NCBI RefSeq assembly: GCF_040412425.1
Contig: NC_089788.1
Location: 69,853,720-69,917,719, forward strand
Source: Macrobrachium rosenbergii
Taxonomy: Eukaryota; Arthropoda; Malacostraca; Decapoda; Palaemonidae
Length of the DNA: 64,000 nt
Direction: 5' to 3'
The notes beneath the pieces were generated by a model. That model saw nothing but the letters and a program-made list of their open reading frames with translations, had not been told where the DNA came from and made no database searches. The translations under genes were made by a program, and so were the position numbers. Positions 11,050 through 22,612 of this stretch are shown here, in pieces (position 1 is the first letter of the stretch; each line of letters opens with the position of its first letter).

Positions 11050-12208
11050 CATAGAGACTTGCCGGCGTGCCACACCGCAGTAAATTGGTTTTGCGATATG
11101 CAGGGTGAAAGTTGGCAGTCCTTTTAGGTATAGGCGGCACTTTGTGAGGGCCCAAGATACCGCAAGCATCTCCAGCTCAATCGTTGCATACCTCGTCTCG
11201 GCATCTGCGAGAAAGCAGGATCCACATTGGACTACTCAGAGATATCCAGAGCTATGGTCCTGGAGGAGGGCATAGTTTATCCCCTAGAGATGAGATGCGT
11301 CGGTCTGGAGAATGGTCGGCAGGGTTGGGTCAAAAGATGCAAGAACAGGCAGGCTTGAAAGTGCTTGCTTCACGCATTTGAAGGCCTGGTCATGGTCCGA
11401 TGTCCAAGTAAAAGAGTGCTTGGGGCTCATGAGTGGGTGAAGGGGCTGTGCGGTCAGGGCAATATCTGGGGTAAACTGCCAACTAGTTTACTAACCCCAT
11501 GAAGGAACGTAGGTCCGCCAGGTTGGATGGTGTGGGGAAGTCTTGCAGAGCAGCAGCTCGTCCTCGATCAGCAGTGATTCCTTCTTCAGAAAGGATGAAG
11601 CCACAGAAATTCACTCAGGTCTCTGCCACCGTGAACTCTTCTCTGTTGAGAGTGATGCCATATTTGCAGCAGCAGTTGAGTAAGTCATGGATCCTGTGAT
11701 AGTGTGTCAGTAGGTCGTCGTCGAAGATGAGAATGTCATTGACAACCTTGATGCACTTCTTCATGCCTGGGGGAGCCAGGTCTCCCTGGTAACAATAGGC
11801 ATCACTGGTGGCAGCAAAGCCCATAGGTCCCTGGCAATGCTGGAAGTGTCCATAAGGCGTAATTAAAGTGGTGAGATGGCGGCCCTCCTCTGCTAGCTCC
11901 ATCTACCAGTAGCGGTGTAGGGCATCCATGCTGGTGAAGAACTTGGCGGGTGGAGTCGACAGCACAGACAGCAGTTAAGGGCGTGGGTGAAGGGTGGGCT
12001 GGTCAGGAGACTTGTGCATTCTGCTCGGTGAGATCCACTGTGATGCGAACTCCCCTGGCCATTGGAGCTGCTTTAAGGTCTTCCTTAGACACGAGCATGT
12101 CCTGGAAGGTTTGTAGGAAATATTCTCGGGCCTTGGCATGGAGGGGTAGCTCGTGCACTTGGATCGTGGCAGGGCAGGACTCCTTGACCAAGGACAGGCT
12201 GGTTTTAA
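11050..12208 (-). pseudogene. gypsy reverse transcriptase/RNase H relic
   Basis: The RT starts with a block ending GVRITVDLTEQNAQV near 12010. It continues through ELAEEGRHLTTLITPYG and GPMGFAATSDAY (11900-11800) to the catalytic box near 11743, read as KVVNDIL where the family has VDDIL, so the first Asp is replaced by Asn. RNase H follows on the same strand: FTWTSDHDQAFK near 11400, LQTDASHL near 11300 and ETRYATIELEMLAV near 11180. Two in-frame stops interrupt RNase H between 11290 and 11220. Confidence 0.88.
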
Positions 12209-12645
12209 CCCTTATGGGATGGGCTAAAACAAGTTTTATTGAGATGGGGAGATGGAGTAACTTTTTATGAGGTATACATTTTTTTTTTTTAATATTTCTT
12301 TGCATTTTTCTTTGCAAAATTACAATTACTGTATAGCTGACATACTATCATAAAAGATAAGAACTAAAACTAACAGCAATCCCTGGGCATATTTATTAGC
12401 AAATAAATAAAAAGATGGCAGTACATCCCCCTGTGAAATCTCAAGGCATACTGATCAGTGTCTCTCCCATGTCGAGCTGAATAGGTGCCACAAGTCATTT
12501 ATGGCCCATTGAAGTGCTATGAACATCTTTCTCGCTAAATTCATTCAAATAGATGGCGCAAAAGATGATTACTCACATGAGGATTCCCGTCCATCGCCCA
12601 AAACCTGGTATAGATACTCAAATGAGGATTCCCAACCATTAAGGG
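12209..12645. mobile_element. TTAA-flanked MITE (piggyBac-like) inside gag-pol
   Basis: The insertion is flanked by TTAA at 12205-12208 and 12646-12649. Its ends read CCCTTATGGGATGGG and, inverted, CCCTTAATGGTTGGG. TTAA target duplication and termini beginning CCC are hallmarks of piggyBac-class elements. The 437-bp interior is AT-rich and non-coding, with a poly-T near 12270-12280. The gypsy reading frame on either side is in register across the TTAA site, which shows that this segment was inserted into an already coding sequence. Confidence 0.8.
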
Positions 12646-12649
12646 TTAA

Positions 12650-12812
12650 AGGTACCTAAAGCTGGTGTTATTTTTGACCAATCTGCCGTGGGGGTCACTG
12701 ATGTGGCAGGAGGCTGCAGCTCAGTCCTGGGAATGTAAAGAAGTTCCAATGCTGGGGGCCCATCACTTACATATCAACTCCTGCGTCAGGCAGCATCATA
12801 ATCTTGGATGTC
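12650..12812 (-). pseudogene. gag-to-pol linker of the gypsy element
   Basis: The reading frame continues from the pol side across the MITE target into this short segment. No protease active-site DSG/DTG triad is recognisable and no CCHC zinc knuckle could be read with confidence, so this junction region is either degenerate or partly deleted. Confidence 0.5.
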
Positions 12813-13868
12813 TCATCCCTGTAGGTGAGGGCAAGGGACATGGGCGACGGTGAGGAGCAAGTTGTTGTGGAAGGATCCCGACCTGGCGGTGGTGGCTGTT
12901 TGTATGGCCTCATAGGAGCGACATTCGTTGACCATGGTGGCCAGTGGAGCTCCAGCTTCCAGGGCAATGAGTTTCTGAGTGAACTCCTCGTCCCTGGCTC
13001 CTATGATGATGATCATCTTTAGCTGAGTCTCTTCGCAAGCAGCATAATGGCCAGGACAGATGTCGATTTCCTCTGCTACCTGCTTCATTTGGACGTAGAA
13101 ATTGCTGAAGTTTTTCCCTTCTCTTTGTTTGCAAGAAAGCAGGTCCCTGGTTTGTAGAGCTTCATTCTGCAGGTTCTTGATGTGTTCCTGGAGAACATTC
13201 AAGACCTCTCCCACACACCGATCCGTGTCTGGTGGTAAGTTGAGCGTGTTTTCGAGTATCCTTTGGGTCTCCAGGGCTGAGACATATGCAGAGTTGTATT
13301 AACTGCTTCCTGGTAGGCAATGTCCCTAGGTCCACCATCATGCTGTAGTCATCCCAGTGTCTCCCCATTCCTTAAACACCTGGTATGTGGTGTCAGGACA
13401 TAGGGCAGTGGTGTCTGGGCGACGGCACGGAGGATTGTGTGGGAAATTGTTGCGAGTCCGCTGGTGTTGCTTGCTGATGGGCAGGGTTGACCGTAGTAGC
13501 TGCAGCAGGGCGGTGAAACGTTGGGCTTCCTCCTCTCTTAAGTTGTCCTCTTGGCGGCATAGATCCTCCTTGTGACGACGACATTCCTCTTCTCTCCGAT
13601 GTTGTTCCTCCTCTCTCTGATGTGCAGCCAACTTGGCCTGTCAAGACTCCTCCAGGTATTTGATGAGGAGTCTTAACTCTGCATTTGGAGCTGTGGGAGG
13701 TGGTACAGTCAGGTTTGGTGAGAGCAAAGGCGGTGGTTCCAGCATTGTAAAACCGGGTGGTGTTTGACGGTCTATTGGTGAGAATGGGTGGGAAGACAAC
13801 TGGTGGTCCTCAGGGTCCTGGTCATGTTGTATATCCCCAGGTTCGTCTTGATGTGAGGCAGAAGCCAT
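12813..13868 (-). pseudogene. gypsy gag relic
   Basis: A start codon at 13868 opens a proline-rich N terminus (13868-13641) ending in a stop. It continues after that stop into a strongly charged Glu/Arg/Gln coiled-coil-like stretch at 13631-13540. After a frameshift comes the capsid-like part (13368-12880): MVDLGTLPTRKQLIQL, then NLQNEALQTRDLLSCKQREG, NFYVQMKQVAEEIDICPG and CEETQLK...ARDEEFTQKL. This layout matches gag of the animal Ty3/gypsy group with a coiled-coil N terminus. Capsid-forming function is lost. Confidence 0.8.
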
Positions 13869-14290
13869 TATGAATCTTTTTCCGTTTGAAGGAAGAGGAG
13901 AAAAGATGAGGGAGAATTTCTACAGTTTTTATTATAAAGTTACTGTAAATAATTCAACTGTGTGGTGAACACTGGCAGGCAGGGGAGAGTGGAGCGGTTC
14001 TGGGAGGGCTCCTGGGGGGTGGGCAGTCAGAAGAGTCTGACAATTCGTCTTCACCATTGACTTGAGGAGTTGCCAGTGTGTGTGCTGAATGATGAGAGAG
14101 CGTAGACGTGCCTCAGGCTCTGTAGCTGGATGGGGTAGTGGGGTCAAGAGAAATACAACCCACTAGAATCAAAGCACTAACATTACACTGCACAAACATA
14201 GCACCAACACTGCAAGATCCACAGGCGATCGAGAGGTAATGGCGACTCATTTTGAATGCTGGATTCCAGCGTTCCCTTGAGATGCTGGAT
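13869..14290 (-). other. gypsy leader between primer-binding site and gag
   Basis: This is the untranslated leader of the retroelement. It has a short open frame at 14147-13932 on the minus strand without recognisable domains. Confidence 0.6.
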
Positions 14291-14308
14291 GGTTTAGTCA
14301 CTGTGCCA
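14291..14308 (-). other. tRNA primer-binding site
   Basis: Directly inside the 5' LTR the minus strand reads TGGCACAGTGACTAAACC. The initial TGG complements a tRNA CCA end and its placement confirms the LTR boundary. I could not assign the tRNA species. Confidence 0.7.
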
Positions 14309-14574
14309 TGGTGATATGTGATGGTGTCTTGTAGGAGAAGACAGAAGATTGCAGGGATGGAGAAATAAGATCCCAAGTCATAGGTGGTTTTACTCCATAC
14401 AGCAAAGATTTGCATATACAGGGAGGCTCTGCAAGGTGTGCAATTCATGCCAAGAGAAGCTGGAAGAGCACTCACACGCGTGTGCGGAGTGCAGAATGCA
14501 CATGAGTTTGCAACGAACAATATTCATGAAAAACATAGAATGCATATGTGTACAGTAATATATACAGTAATCCA
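14309..14574 (-). repeat. 5' LTR of the gypsy-type element
   Basis: The partner of 9237-9502, of identical length (266 bp). One copy carries a small local deletion and insertion around the ATGCACATGAG block relative to the other. Confidence 0.9.
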
Positions 14575-14646
14575 CAACACTATTGAAGAATATTACTCAT
14601 TTAATTTCCCTTTTCTATTTTGGGCATCTATGAACAGCATTAGTAG

Positions 14647-14936
14647 CAGGTCCTTGGCTTACGGCAGGGGATCTGTTCCGGCACTGCGCTGTAAGTTGAT
14701 TCCTGCCAAAAGTCTGCATTTCGCTGTTATCAGCGCTTTAACAGTGCTTACGGCGCTGTAACTTGTTTGGCGTTGTAACTTGACGTTGCATCAAGTTACG
14801 GTGCTGTTATTGCTGTGAGCTTGATGCCTATTCTTACTGTTAGCGATGTCAAGCGCCATAACTTGATACAACATCAAGCTATGACCCTGAAAAAGCGCTG
14901 TAAGATCAAATCTGCCACAAGTTGGTGACATACTGT
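14647..14936. mobile_element. Tigger-like MITE
   Basis: The left end reads CAGGTCCTTGGCTTACGG and the inverted right end reads CAGTATGTCACCAACTTG. Both match the termini of the 4035-5738 element in style and share the internal block GATCTTACAGCGCTTTTTCAG (inverted here, near 14885-14910). The interior is built from imperfect GCGCTGTAACTTG-type motifs in both orientations. No coding capacity. Confidence 0.55.
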
Positions 14937-16389
14937 ATTGGGTAAAGGTCCCTGGCTTGTGTCTTACCTAACTTCTCACTTACCATGTTAGAAACATCCA
15001 CACTACTAACTGACAGGTCAATAGCTGATATCTTTCCATTTTGGAAACTAGTGCATTGGCTCACCACCAAACGGTACTTACATTCAAACTTTCAATGCTT
15101 AATGAAACATGTTTACAGTACTGTAGGTACAAACAATACCACCCCATATAGGTTGATGAGCATTCATTTTGTTAACAGAAAGTTAAGTGCTAGTAGTTGA
15201 CAAGTTAAGGTCATGAAGTAGTCACTTGGATAAGCATCACATAGTGGCGTGTTGATGGAAGGACGTCATGGCATATCTGTGATGGCCATCTTTGTGTTCT
15301 GCATCAGTTCCTACCAGTTTGCATGTAGTCCCTTGCAATTCCATTGTAAAATTAACAAGAATGTTTTAAGTGCATTTAGAACCTCTGATGAAGATGTTTA
15401 GAGTTTTCTCATGACTAGTATTGGAGGTACAGTAATATAAATCATTCTCATGACTAGCATTGGAGGTACAGTAATATAAATCACAGCTAAGGCATAGAGC
15501 TGTAGGAATAAGATGAGGTTAAGGTCTTCTTGACAGTATTACTTTTTTCCTAATTGTTAGAAAAATACTCTAGCTCATCCCAGTGCACCAAACCCTTTTA
15601 GTTTAGTGTTGTCTCAAGGTTTTTGATAACCTCCAGTTTAGTATATTATCAGAGGTTGGTGATAGCTTTCAAGAAATTGTGTTAGAAGCTCTCCTGCCTC
15701 TTCTTTTCATGCACTTGTAATTAGGACAGTTGTATGTAGATTATGGATGAGGCTTATTTTTCCCTTGAACAGCTCATTTTATTACAGTACAGTAATTAGT
15801 ATTCACATTTGCATTAGCATGCATGTGGTATTGGAAATAATTTCCAAGTACTGTATTGTACATCAATGCCTTTGGCTGAATAGGGTACAGGGTGAACGAT
15901 TGAACACATCTAAGAACAGTGCAATCGACGGTATTAGCTCAGGTTTCTACGGCATTTCATCCCAAAAAACTTTGCAAAATTCTTTCTGGCCAAAGATGCA
16001 ATTGTCTTCTCCTTTCCATGTTGAATTATGTAAAATGGTAAGGTCTCTACTCTAAGTACACTGCTTGTCTGGTTAAACTAAGATAACTTAACTGCTTGGT
16101 GCTTTGTAAAAGATTTGACTGATGAACTGTTACTTACAAGTAAAGTGGAATTATTTGGGACTTATGATATTTCTCTCTATCTGTTCTCATGCTATGTGAT
16201 TAAAAGTGGGATTGCTTGCAATACAGCTATTTTGATGGTAATTTGCAACTAGTTCTATCACTACTTTAAATGTATAGAATTATTGAAACTCCATATAGTA
16301 TGTTTTTAAAGTGAGGACTTTTTATTGTTGCATTACTTATGGTAGTTTAGAAATCCAAGGTAACTGAATAGGATTAGGGACAATCCAGA
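14937..16389. other. AT-rich non-coding stretch with a 39-bp direct duplication
   Basis: No gene is recognised. At 15405-15483 a 39-bp segment beginning TTCTCATGACTAG is repeated once in tandem with a single clear substitution. Confidence 0.5.
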
Positions 16390-17590
16390 AAGAGTAAGCA
16401 CTTCCAAATGACGGGAGGAAATGGTAAATATGTGTACAGTAAACAGAAGGGAGATATTATGGAATGTGGTAATTATAGAGGAATCAAACTAACATAACAT
16501 TTGTTAAATGTTTCAGAAAGAACACTTGCAAATACTTGTAAAGGTTGGTGAACAGTAGTACAATTTCATTAGAAGGAGAGGTACAGTTGATGCTGTCATT
16601 ATAATAAAGACATTTACGGGAAAAGAGGTTGGAAAGTAATTGTATTTAGTATACATCTCGAGAAGGCATTTGAATGGCATACCAAGGAAGGTAGTGTGTT
16701 GGTGCTTAAGAAAGGGTTAAGTGCCAGATAAGTTAGTTAGGTTGGCTGGAATGATTTGCAAAATAACAAGGACAGTAGTAATTACAGTCAGTAGCAAAAC
16801 AGAAGTGTTTTAAGTTAGAGTTGGTTTACATCCAGGCTCGATACTTAGCCCATTTCTGTTTGAACTGTTTATGGATTAGGAATGAATGGTTGTAATGCAG
16901 ATGATCTGTTGATGATGGCAAGGACTGAAGAAGAATTGCAAAGAAGAGCAAGAAAGTGGTATGAAGGTAAATGTAGGTGAAAATGAAATTGCGGTGTCTA
17001 GCAAGCAGGGAGGGGATACTGTATACAGAAGAGGCATAGATTTGAAACAGGTAGAAAATTTCAATTACGTACCCGGGATCGATCTTAAGCCAGGAGGAAG
17101 GGTGTGAAGCTGAGGTTGAAAGTAAAATAAAAGAAGCTTGGGGGAAGTGGAAGGAGGTGGCAGGGGTAGTGTGTGGCAAAAGAATGGCAAATAAACTGAA
17201 AATAATGATCTAGTAATCTTAGTACTGTAATCAGACTTGTGATATATGGTTCAGAGACATCACATCATGAAGGAAGGAGAAGCAGAAGTTGGAGCAAACA
17301 GAAATGAGGATGCTTATTTTGGGGATCTTGTTGCATGAGAGGCTGGAAAGGAAGAAATTAGAAGTGCTTGGGTGGTATTACAGATATAAGAGAGTGAAGA
17401 TTGAGATGGTATGGGCATGTGGTAAGGGTGAGTGAGGAGGAAAGATTGATGAGGATTTGGGTGGACCTTGGGGAGAGGCAGAGGATTTAGACGGCATGAT
17501 AAAATTGGAGGAGGATTTGGAGAAGGGCTTAGCTGAGAAGATGCTTTGGTTAGAGAGACTTTAATTGGAGAAGACTCATCAGGGTAACCA
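16390..17590 (+). pseudogene. non-LTR retrotransposon ORF2 relic
   Basis: Blocks of the LINE reverse transcriptase occur in order: MECGNYRGIKLT (16458-16495), a RRGTVDA-like segment (about 16572-16595), LEKAFEW (16660-16680), the 'VGxxPGSxLSPxLF' block (16820-16862), and the catalytic box as NADDLLMMARTEEELQ (16894-16941), where the family has FADD. Downstream are VENFNYVPGIDLKPGG (17050-17100), an IYGSET block (17240), a WYGHVVRVSEEERL block (17408-17450) and the terminal RRLIR...NP near 17570. Stops and shifts occur throughout. It is related to the 2.1-kb relic but clearly a different subfamily. Confidence 0.8.
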
Positions 17591-17799
17591 ACCCCTTACA
17601 TTAGTGATGGTGACGTGGATGAAGAAGAAAAAGAATTCTTGCTATTGATGATGTTTAGGCACACAAAGTGGTTTGATAGGTACTGCAAGATTTTAAATTG
17701 TTTTATAGGCACTGTATATGAGTACTTGACACATTTCCTTGCAATTGTTTTATTCTTTTCAGTATTTTACAGAGTTCTCTCCTTTGTATCATCATTCTT

Positions 17800-18075
17800 T
17801 GAATAGTTCATGTGTGTACAGATTCAGACTACAGTATTTTATAAAATTAATCGCTGTGGGGTCTAGCGCCGTCAGTGCACCTCGTGCAGGGCATTGTAGG
17901 CATTACGTAAGGTTCTTTGCAGCATGCCCACTTTTTATCAATATTCTTTGAATATGTATGTGTGTGTGTGTACAGATTCACAGATTCAGACTGCAGTAGT
18001 ATAAAATTAATCACTAATCATTTGATCCTGGAGGGGGTAGTGCCGTCAGTGCACCTCGTGCGAGGCACTGTAGGC
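17800..18075. repeat. local direct duplication containing SINE-like 5' ends
   Basis: A segment of about 125 bp (ATTCTTTGAATA, GTGTGTACAGATTCAGACT, ATAAAATTAATCACT, then the 5' part of the SINE-like family) appears at about 17795-17925 and again at about 17940-18075. The first SINE-like copy stops after about 70 bp (17862-17935). The second is full length. Confidence 0.7.
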
Positions 18076-18327
18076 ATTCTTTGCAGCGTACCTTCGGCCC
18101 CTAGCTGCAACCCCTTTTGTTCCTTGTAATGTACTTCCTTTCATATTATCTCTCTTCCATCTTACATTCTACCCTCTCCTAACAATTGATTCATAGTGCA
18201 ACTACGAGGTTATTCTCCTTTTACACCTTTTAAACTTTTATTGTCATTTATTGTTTCAGCACTGAACGACCTCATTGGTCCCAGTGCTAAGCCTTTGGCC
18301 TAAATTTTATACTGTATTCAGTTCAAA
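18029..18327 (+). repeat. SINE-like dispersed repeat (about 290 bp), copy 1
   Basis: It starts near AGTGCCGTCAGTGCACCTCG, has a middle block CCCTAGCTGCAACCCCTTT and a pyrimidine-rich segment, and ends GCTGAACGACCTCAT...CTTTGGCCTAAATTTTATA followed by short TTCAGTTC-type repeats. Further copies lie at 35703, 46448 and 50533, plus 3' ends or fragments at 17862 and 48766. I see no clear Box A/B pair, so its origin is open. Confidence 0.75.
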
Positions 18328-18329
18328 TA

Positions 18330-19929
18330 ATCACTTGATACACTACCAGTTCTTAGTTACATGTTTGTGGAGTTAGTGATCTTTGCTGTCAATCTAATCT
18401 AATCTGGTTTGTTATCAGGTGTTACAAAAGTATTTCATTATGTTGTTTTATGTATCGTGCCTCAAAACAATTTTGTAGAATAAAACTGAATTGTTGGTAA
18501 TCTGATTACAGTATACAGTACACTTCCATGGGGTTATCAAAATATCATGCCTGTCTGGTAATGAACTGTTACTTCATGACAGATTAACCAGTGTAGGTGG
18601 TGTTAATGTTGTTACTCTGTATCGTGATATTTTAAGCCTGTATTAAACAAACAGCCTCTGTTGTTTTTATGTAGCAGATAAATATTCTTTTTCAAGTTTT
18701 TACTTTTTATGTTTGTTTCTTTTAATTCTTGAACTAGCACTGGTTGCTGAACCGCACTACTAGTGCAGCTTGTTGGGCATAAATATTTTCCTTCTAACTG
18801 GGTCTAATGAAATAAATGATACTTTATTTCACTCATTCATTCATTTTATAGAGTTTATTGAGTCCCTAAGGTTGAAGTTTGGTGTCATTTCATGAGTCCT
18901 TAAGGTTGAAGTTTGGTGTCATTTCATGAGTACTTGAGGTTGAAGTCTGGTGTCATTTCATATAGAGGGAGATCTGTCTTAATCTAGACCCAGAGGAAAC
19001 AATATTGAGGATGGAAAGGTGAAACAGTGGGAACCAGAAAAGAAGTTGACCTTCCTGTCTTTCAAAGCTTGATAGGAAAGGAAAAGAAACTTGCTGAAAT
19101 GTGCATCTCAAAAGATTTGTGTGGTATGCTCCTCCCTTTGATATATTTTTAAAAAATATTAGGATATGTATAGTTAAGGTTCGTAAGTCCTGATCTTACG
19201 ACTTTTTTATTGCTCTTATTTTTTCAAGAAGGCATGTTGTGGCGGGAATTAAAAGAGATATTTCTATTAGTCATGTTACAGCATTTATGCATATAGTGCA
19301 TGAAGATATAGATCTTTTGTTTTTGACCATATCAGGTCCCCTTGTACAGTATTGAAGGTTCAGTGGAATCACCTGTGAATTACAGTGGAGTCTTTGATGA
19401 TAAATTTACAAGTATGAAAAGAATACAGCAACTCTTACCTTATGGTTTGGGTGAGCTGTTTATTTTTTATATCAAAAACATTTTCCCTCAGATATCTCAT
19501 TTTTTATATTTTAAAGGGCTTGATCATAATACTCTTAGCAACTTTTCTAGGAGGGTGGTTTATACCTGCACTTTAGAAGTGTTGCACATCCTACAAGTAG
19601 TGCATTTCACATCCAGTGCCATTTTCATGGATGGGTTGACATCATGAAGTTTTGGGCCTGCAAGGTACATCACAGCACAGTTTCTTATTTCTAAGAATGC
19701 AGTGCGAGATTTTACTGTTGTCTAGATTGTTATTGAAAATACTGCAGTGATAACAATGAGAAAGTCCTATTTTCTTTGTTAGGTTTTCCCAAAATTTTTA
19801 GGTAAACTTTTGATTTGTGTGTATTACAAGAGAAAATGGGGGAAGAAGGGGAGGTGTGGGTAACTGCTTTGTGATACATGGATAGGTCTTAAAAGTAGTA
19901 GAGAATTTGTTTTTATATCTTGGCAACAC
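18330..19929. other. AT-rich non-coding stretch
   Basis: No gene is recognised. The open frame at 19342-19647 (101 residues) shows no motif. At 18857-18961 a 37-bp unit (AGGTTGAAGTTTGGTGTCAT) occurs three times in tandem. Confidence 0.5.
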
Positions 19930-20410
19930 ACTGGACTGTGAAGCAGGTTGAGAGGTCAGTAAGAAAAGGAGTACCAGCAGTATGGATGAAATGGGTAGAT
20001 GGTTAAACTACTGGTAAATAAAAATGTTCCATAAGTAGGAAGTGCATGGTGCATGACTGGTTTGCAAGCTTGCTCAGCTATATGGGGCAGACATAAGGCC
20101 CACTGATAAGGAAACTGGAGGAAGGTGTGAAAAGCAGTGAGCATAGATTGTTTAGATTCATGGGCAAAATATGGTGGGGAGATAGTATATTTCAAAAGAG
20201 GAAGTCACAGAGATGTGTGGCGTTCATGTGGAGAAAGCTGAGACCTCAGAGATTGAGGTGGTTTGGCCATCTAACAAGTAGGGAGGAGGAAAAGATGGTG
20301 ACCTTAGGAAGGCACAGGAAATCGTGGGATGGGGAGAGAGATGAAGACCTAGACCTAGTGGGAATTCAGGGAGTAAGAGATTAGGTAACTCATTTTACAT
20401 CAAAACCCTG
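19930..20410 (+). pseudogene. non-LTR retrotransposon 3' coding fragment
   Basis: The downstream end of a LINE polyprotein is visible: a VKQVERSVRKG.PAVWMKW segment (19938-19995) and, at about 20230-20340, RPQRLRWFGHLTSREEEKM, matching the 'RLRWFGHVxRRxE' C-terminal block. It continues to a polypeptide end near 20384 and a TGATGATGATCA tail near 20425. This is a third, separate LINE relic. Confidence 0.65.
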
Positions 20411-22066
20411 TAAAGCGTTGGTGATGATGATCAGTTGTATATTTTTTACGAATGAGAAAATAGGGCTAGTGTTGTGTTGTGGATGTATGATCATACTCAT
20501 GATTGTTTATCATACATAAAGACTACACTTCCTTGCCTTGTTTATCATACATAAAGACTACACTTCCTTGCCTTTTTATAATGGGAGAAACATTGCTATC
20601 TTAAGTGTTGATTGCTCATTTGCAATTCGTAACGCCCTGAGAGGATTATAGAAGTTTTTGTAATATACAAAACTGTAATCTAAGAGATAGTCAAGCTGAA
20701 GACATTTTTTTTTTCTTTTTAGCCTGCCTGAATTTTTTTATATATATTTTGGTAACTTGTAACAGTGAGACATACTGAAAGTGTAAATATTTTTAGTGTG
20801 AAATAATGTATAGAATTTGCGCATGCAGATTATGTAAATTATCCGAAAGGTCTAACATATTTATTAGTAAAGAGCAGGACAATGGGGAAAATAAAATTTG
20901 AAGCTCCGCAGTTCTAGTTGTGTAGACCATTTTTGCAGTCTAGTACCGAATATATTTTTAACACTGTTAAAAACATATTTTTATTGAAAGTACCCTGAAG
21001 CAATAGTACTTTTTTTCTGACCAACTGGGAAAATTACCTGGTGAACGGTCTTACTTTTTGAAATGTAGAATACTGTGTTATGGATATGACAAATGATTTT
21101 CAGGTAGATTATTGCAGAAAATTAGGAAGTTTAGCTTTCACCATTTAACCACCCCCCTATTAAAAGTAGGATAGTTTTGACGTACATTTACTTAATTTAA
21201 TTGCCACAATTTTAAATGGTGACTATTTGAATCATCTTTATTATCACTGACCGACTTTCATTATCTACCTACTATAACGACAAAAAGATAAAGATAGAAT
21301 TTTTGCTTTTATGGACCTAAGGTGTTGTAAATCCTGTTTTATGTCGTAATACAAGTTTCCTATAATAATGCAGCGTACCAAATTGGTAAGGCGTAGTCCT
21401 AGGCGTTTGCAAGTGGCTTTGTAGAACACTTCCCAAGCTGAGTAATCGTGTAATTCGGATGTGGACATTGTTAGAACCTACACACGCGTTGAAATTATGT
21501 GTATTTTCGTATACATAGTATATGTGCATGGACACTGAACACAAAATACACCAGTCCTTGCAGAATATTGAAGGTGAAGGAAGATATGGCGCATTTTATT
21601 CAAATTCCCACCAGTTATTGTCGTTTTGCCACGCCCATTGATTTATTGGAAATGAGGCGTATGGAATGATGGTGCTTGTAAATCATCGAAAGCAGGTTCT
21701 GCGACCTTGTGCGCGTGCGCCGTCCCATTTTATAGCCTCGTTCTCATTGATAAGTCAATGAAGAAGGACTTATCGACTTCAGGCTCTGAATGAATGAATT
21801 CGTAACCGCTGACATTAAAAGGTTGCATTCAGAAAACTACTCTTTAAATGTCACCCGCTGTTTGTTGGCGTGGATATTGTAGATCACGTTCCCCTTGTTT
21901 TCAGCTGGTCTTCTGAACGTTATCTGGTAGTTGCCTCTCACTTTGACAGATTTACATGATGCGTAGTAGTAATTGAGTAATTACGCAGTTACCTTTCCGC
22001 TATGCTCGAGTGAAACAAATGAATATCGACGTAGTGTGTGTATGATTTGACAAGGGGCGTGTTTGT
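20411..22066. other. non-coding stretch, no assigned content
   Basis: A 35-bp unit (TGTTTATCATACATAAAGAC) is duplicated in tandem at 20503-20573. Nothing else is recognised. From about 21600 the CpG content rises and simple repeats are absent until 22228, so this could be unique host sequence. Confidence 0.4.
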
Positions 22067-22223
22067 ATGGTGCTTCCCTCTATCTTTGGTGTTAGGAAGG
22101 TGGTAGTTTCGTGGGTCGCCAATAGATGGCAGGGCAAGTTCCTTCAATTAGATCCTTACGGTACTCCATTCTCTAGGTTCCCAAGTTCGCCGCTTCCCTC
22201 CCGTGGTCCCTATCCCCTACAGT

Positions 22224-22227
<4 letters not shown>

Positions 22228-22270
<43 letters not shown>
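22228..22270. repeat. (CT)n microsatellite
   Basis: A perfect CT run in a wider C/T-rich segment (22170-22440). The apparent proteins here (22067-22546 and the reverse frames) are composition artefacts rich in Ser/Leu/Pro. Confidence 0.95.
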
Positions 22271-22273
<3 letters not shown>

Positions 22274-22572
22274 GCTCCCCCACTTCTCGTAACCCACCCT
22301 CCTCACCCCCTCCCCAACTACCTAAACCTTCTTCCCATTACCTCTCGATCCCCCCCCACCCCTCCCCACCCATTTCTCTTTGCCAGTCCCCTCCTTTTCA
22401 CTGTCACTCTTCTTTCCACCCCTCTCTTCAAGCCAAGCCTCTTTCCTTCACGTTGTGCATCCCTCTACTCCTGGTATGAGGAAGGGAGGTGGGGGGTATG
22501 TTGTGGAGGGAAGGGGGGCGGGGAGGAGAACGCTCAAGAGGTGTAGGATATTGGACCCGTGGTAAGACACCA

Positions 22573-22575
<3 letters not shown>

Positions 22576-22610
<35 letters not shown>
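22576..22610. repeat. (CT)n microsatellite
   Basis: Perfect CT run. Shorter GA runs follow at 22760-22788 and 22889-22908. Confidence 0.95.

Positions 22611-22612
<2 letters not shown>

Larger units (their letters stand above)
9237..14574 (-). mobile_element. Ty3/gypsy-type LTR retrotransposon, nearly full length, decayed
   Basis: Two direct 266-bp LTRs bound the element (9237-9502 and 14309-14574). Relative to transcription (minus strand) the order is LTR, primer-binding site, leader, gag, protease/RT/RNase H, integrase, polypurine tract, LTR, as in Ty3/gypsy. A 437-bp MITE sits inside gag-pol, so the retroelement itself is about 4.9 kb. Both LTRs begin TG and end CA. They differ at roughly one base in seven by eye, so the insertion is old. 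The flanking five bases (ACGCA on the left, CAACA on the right) do not form a clean target duplication. There is no envelope frame. Multiple stops and shifts in pol make the copy inactive. Confidence 0.9.
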
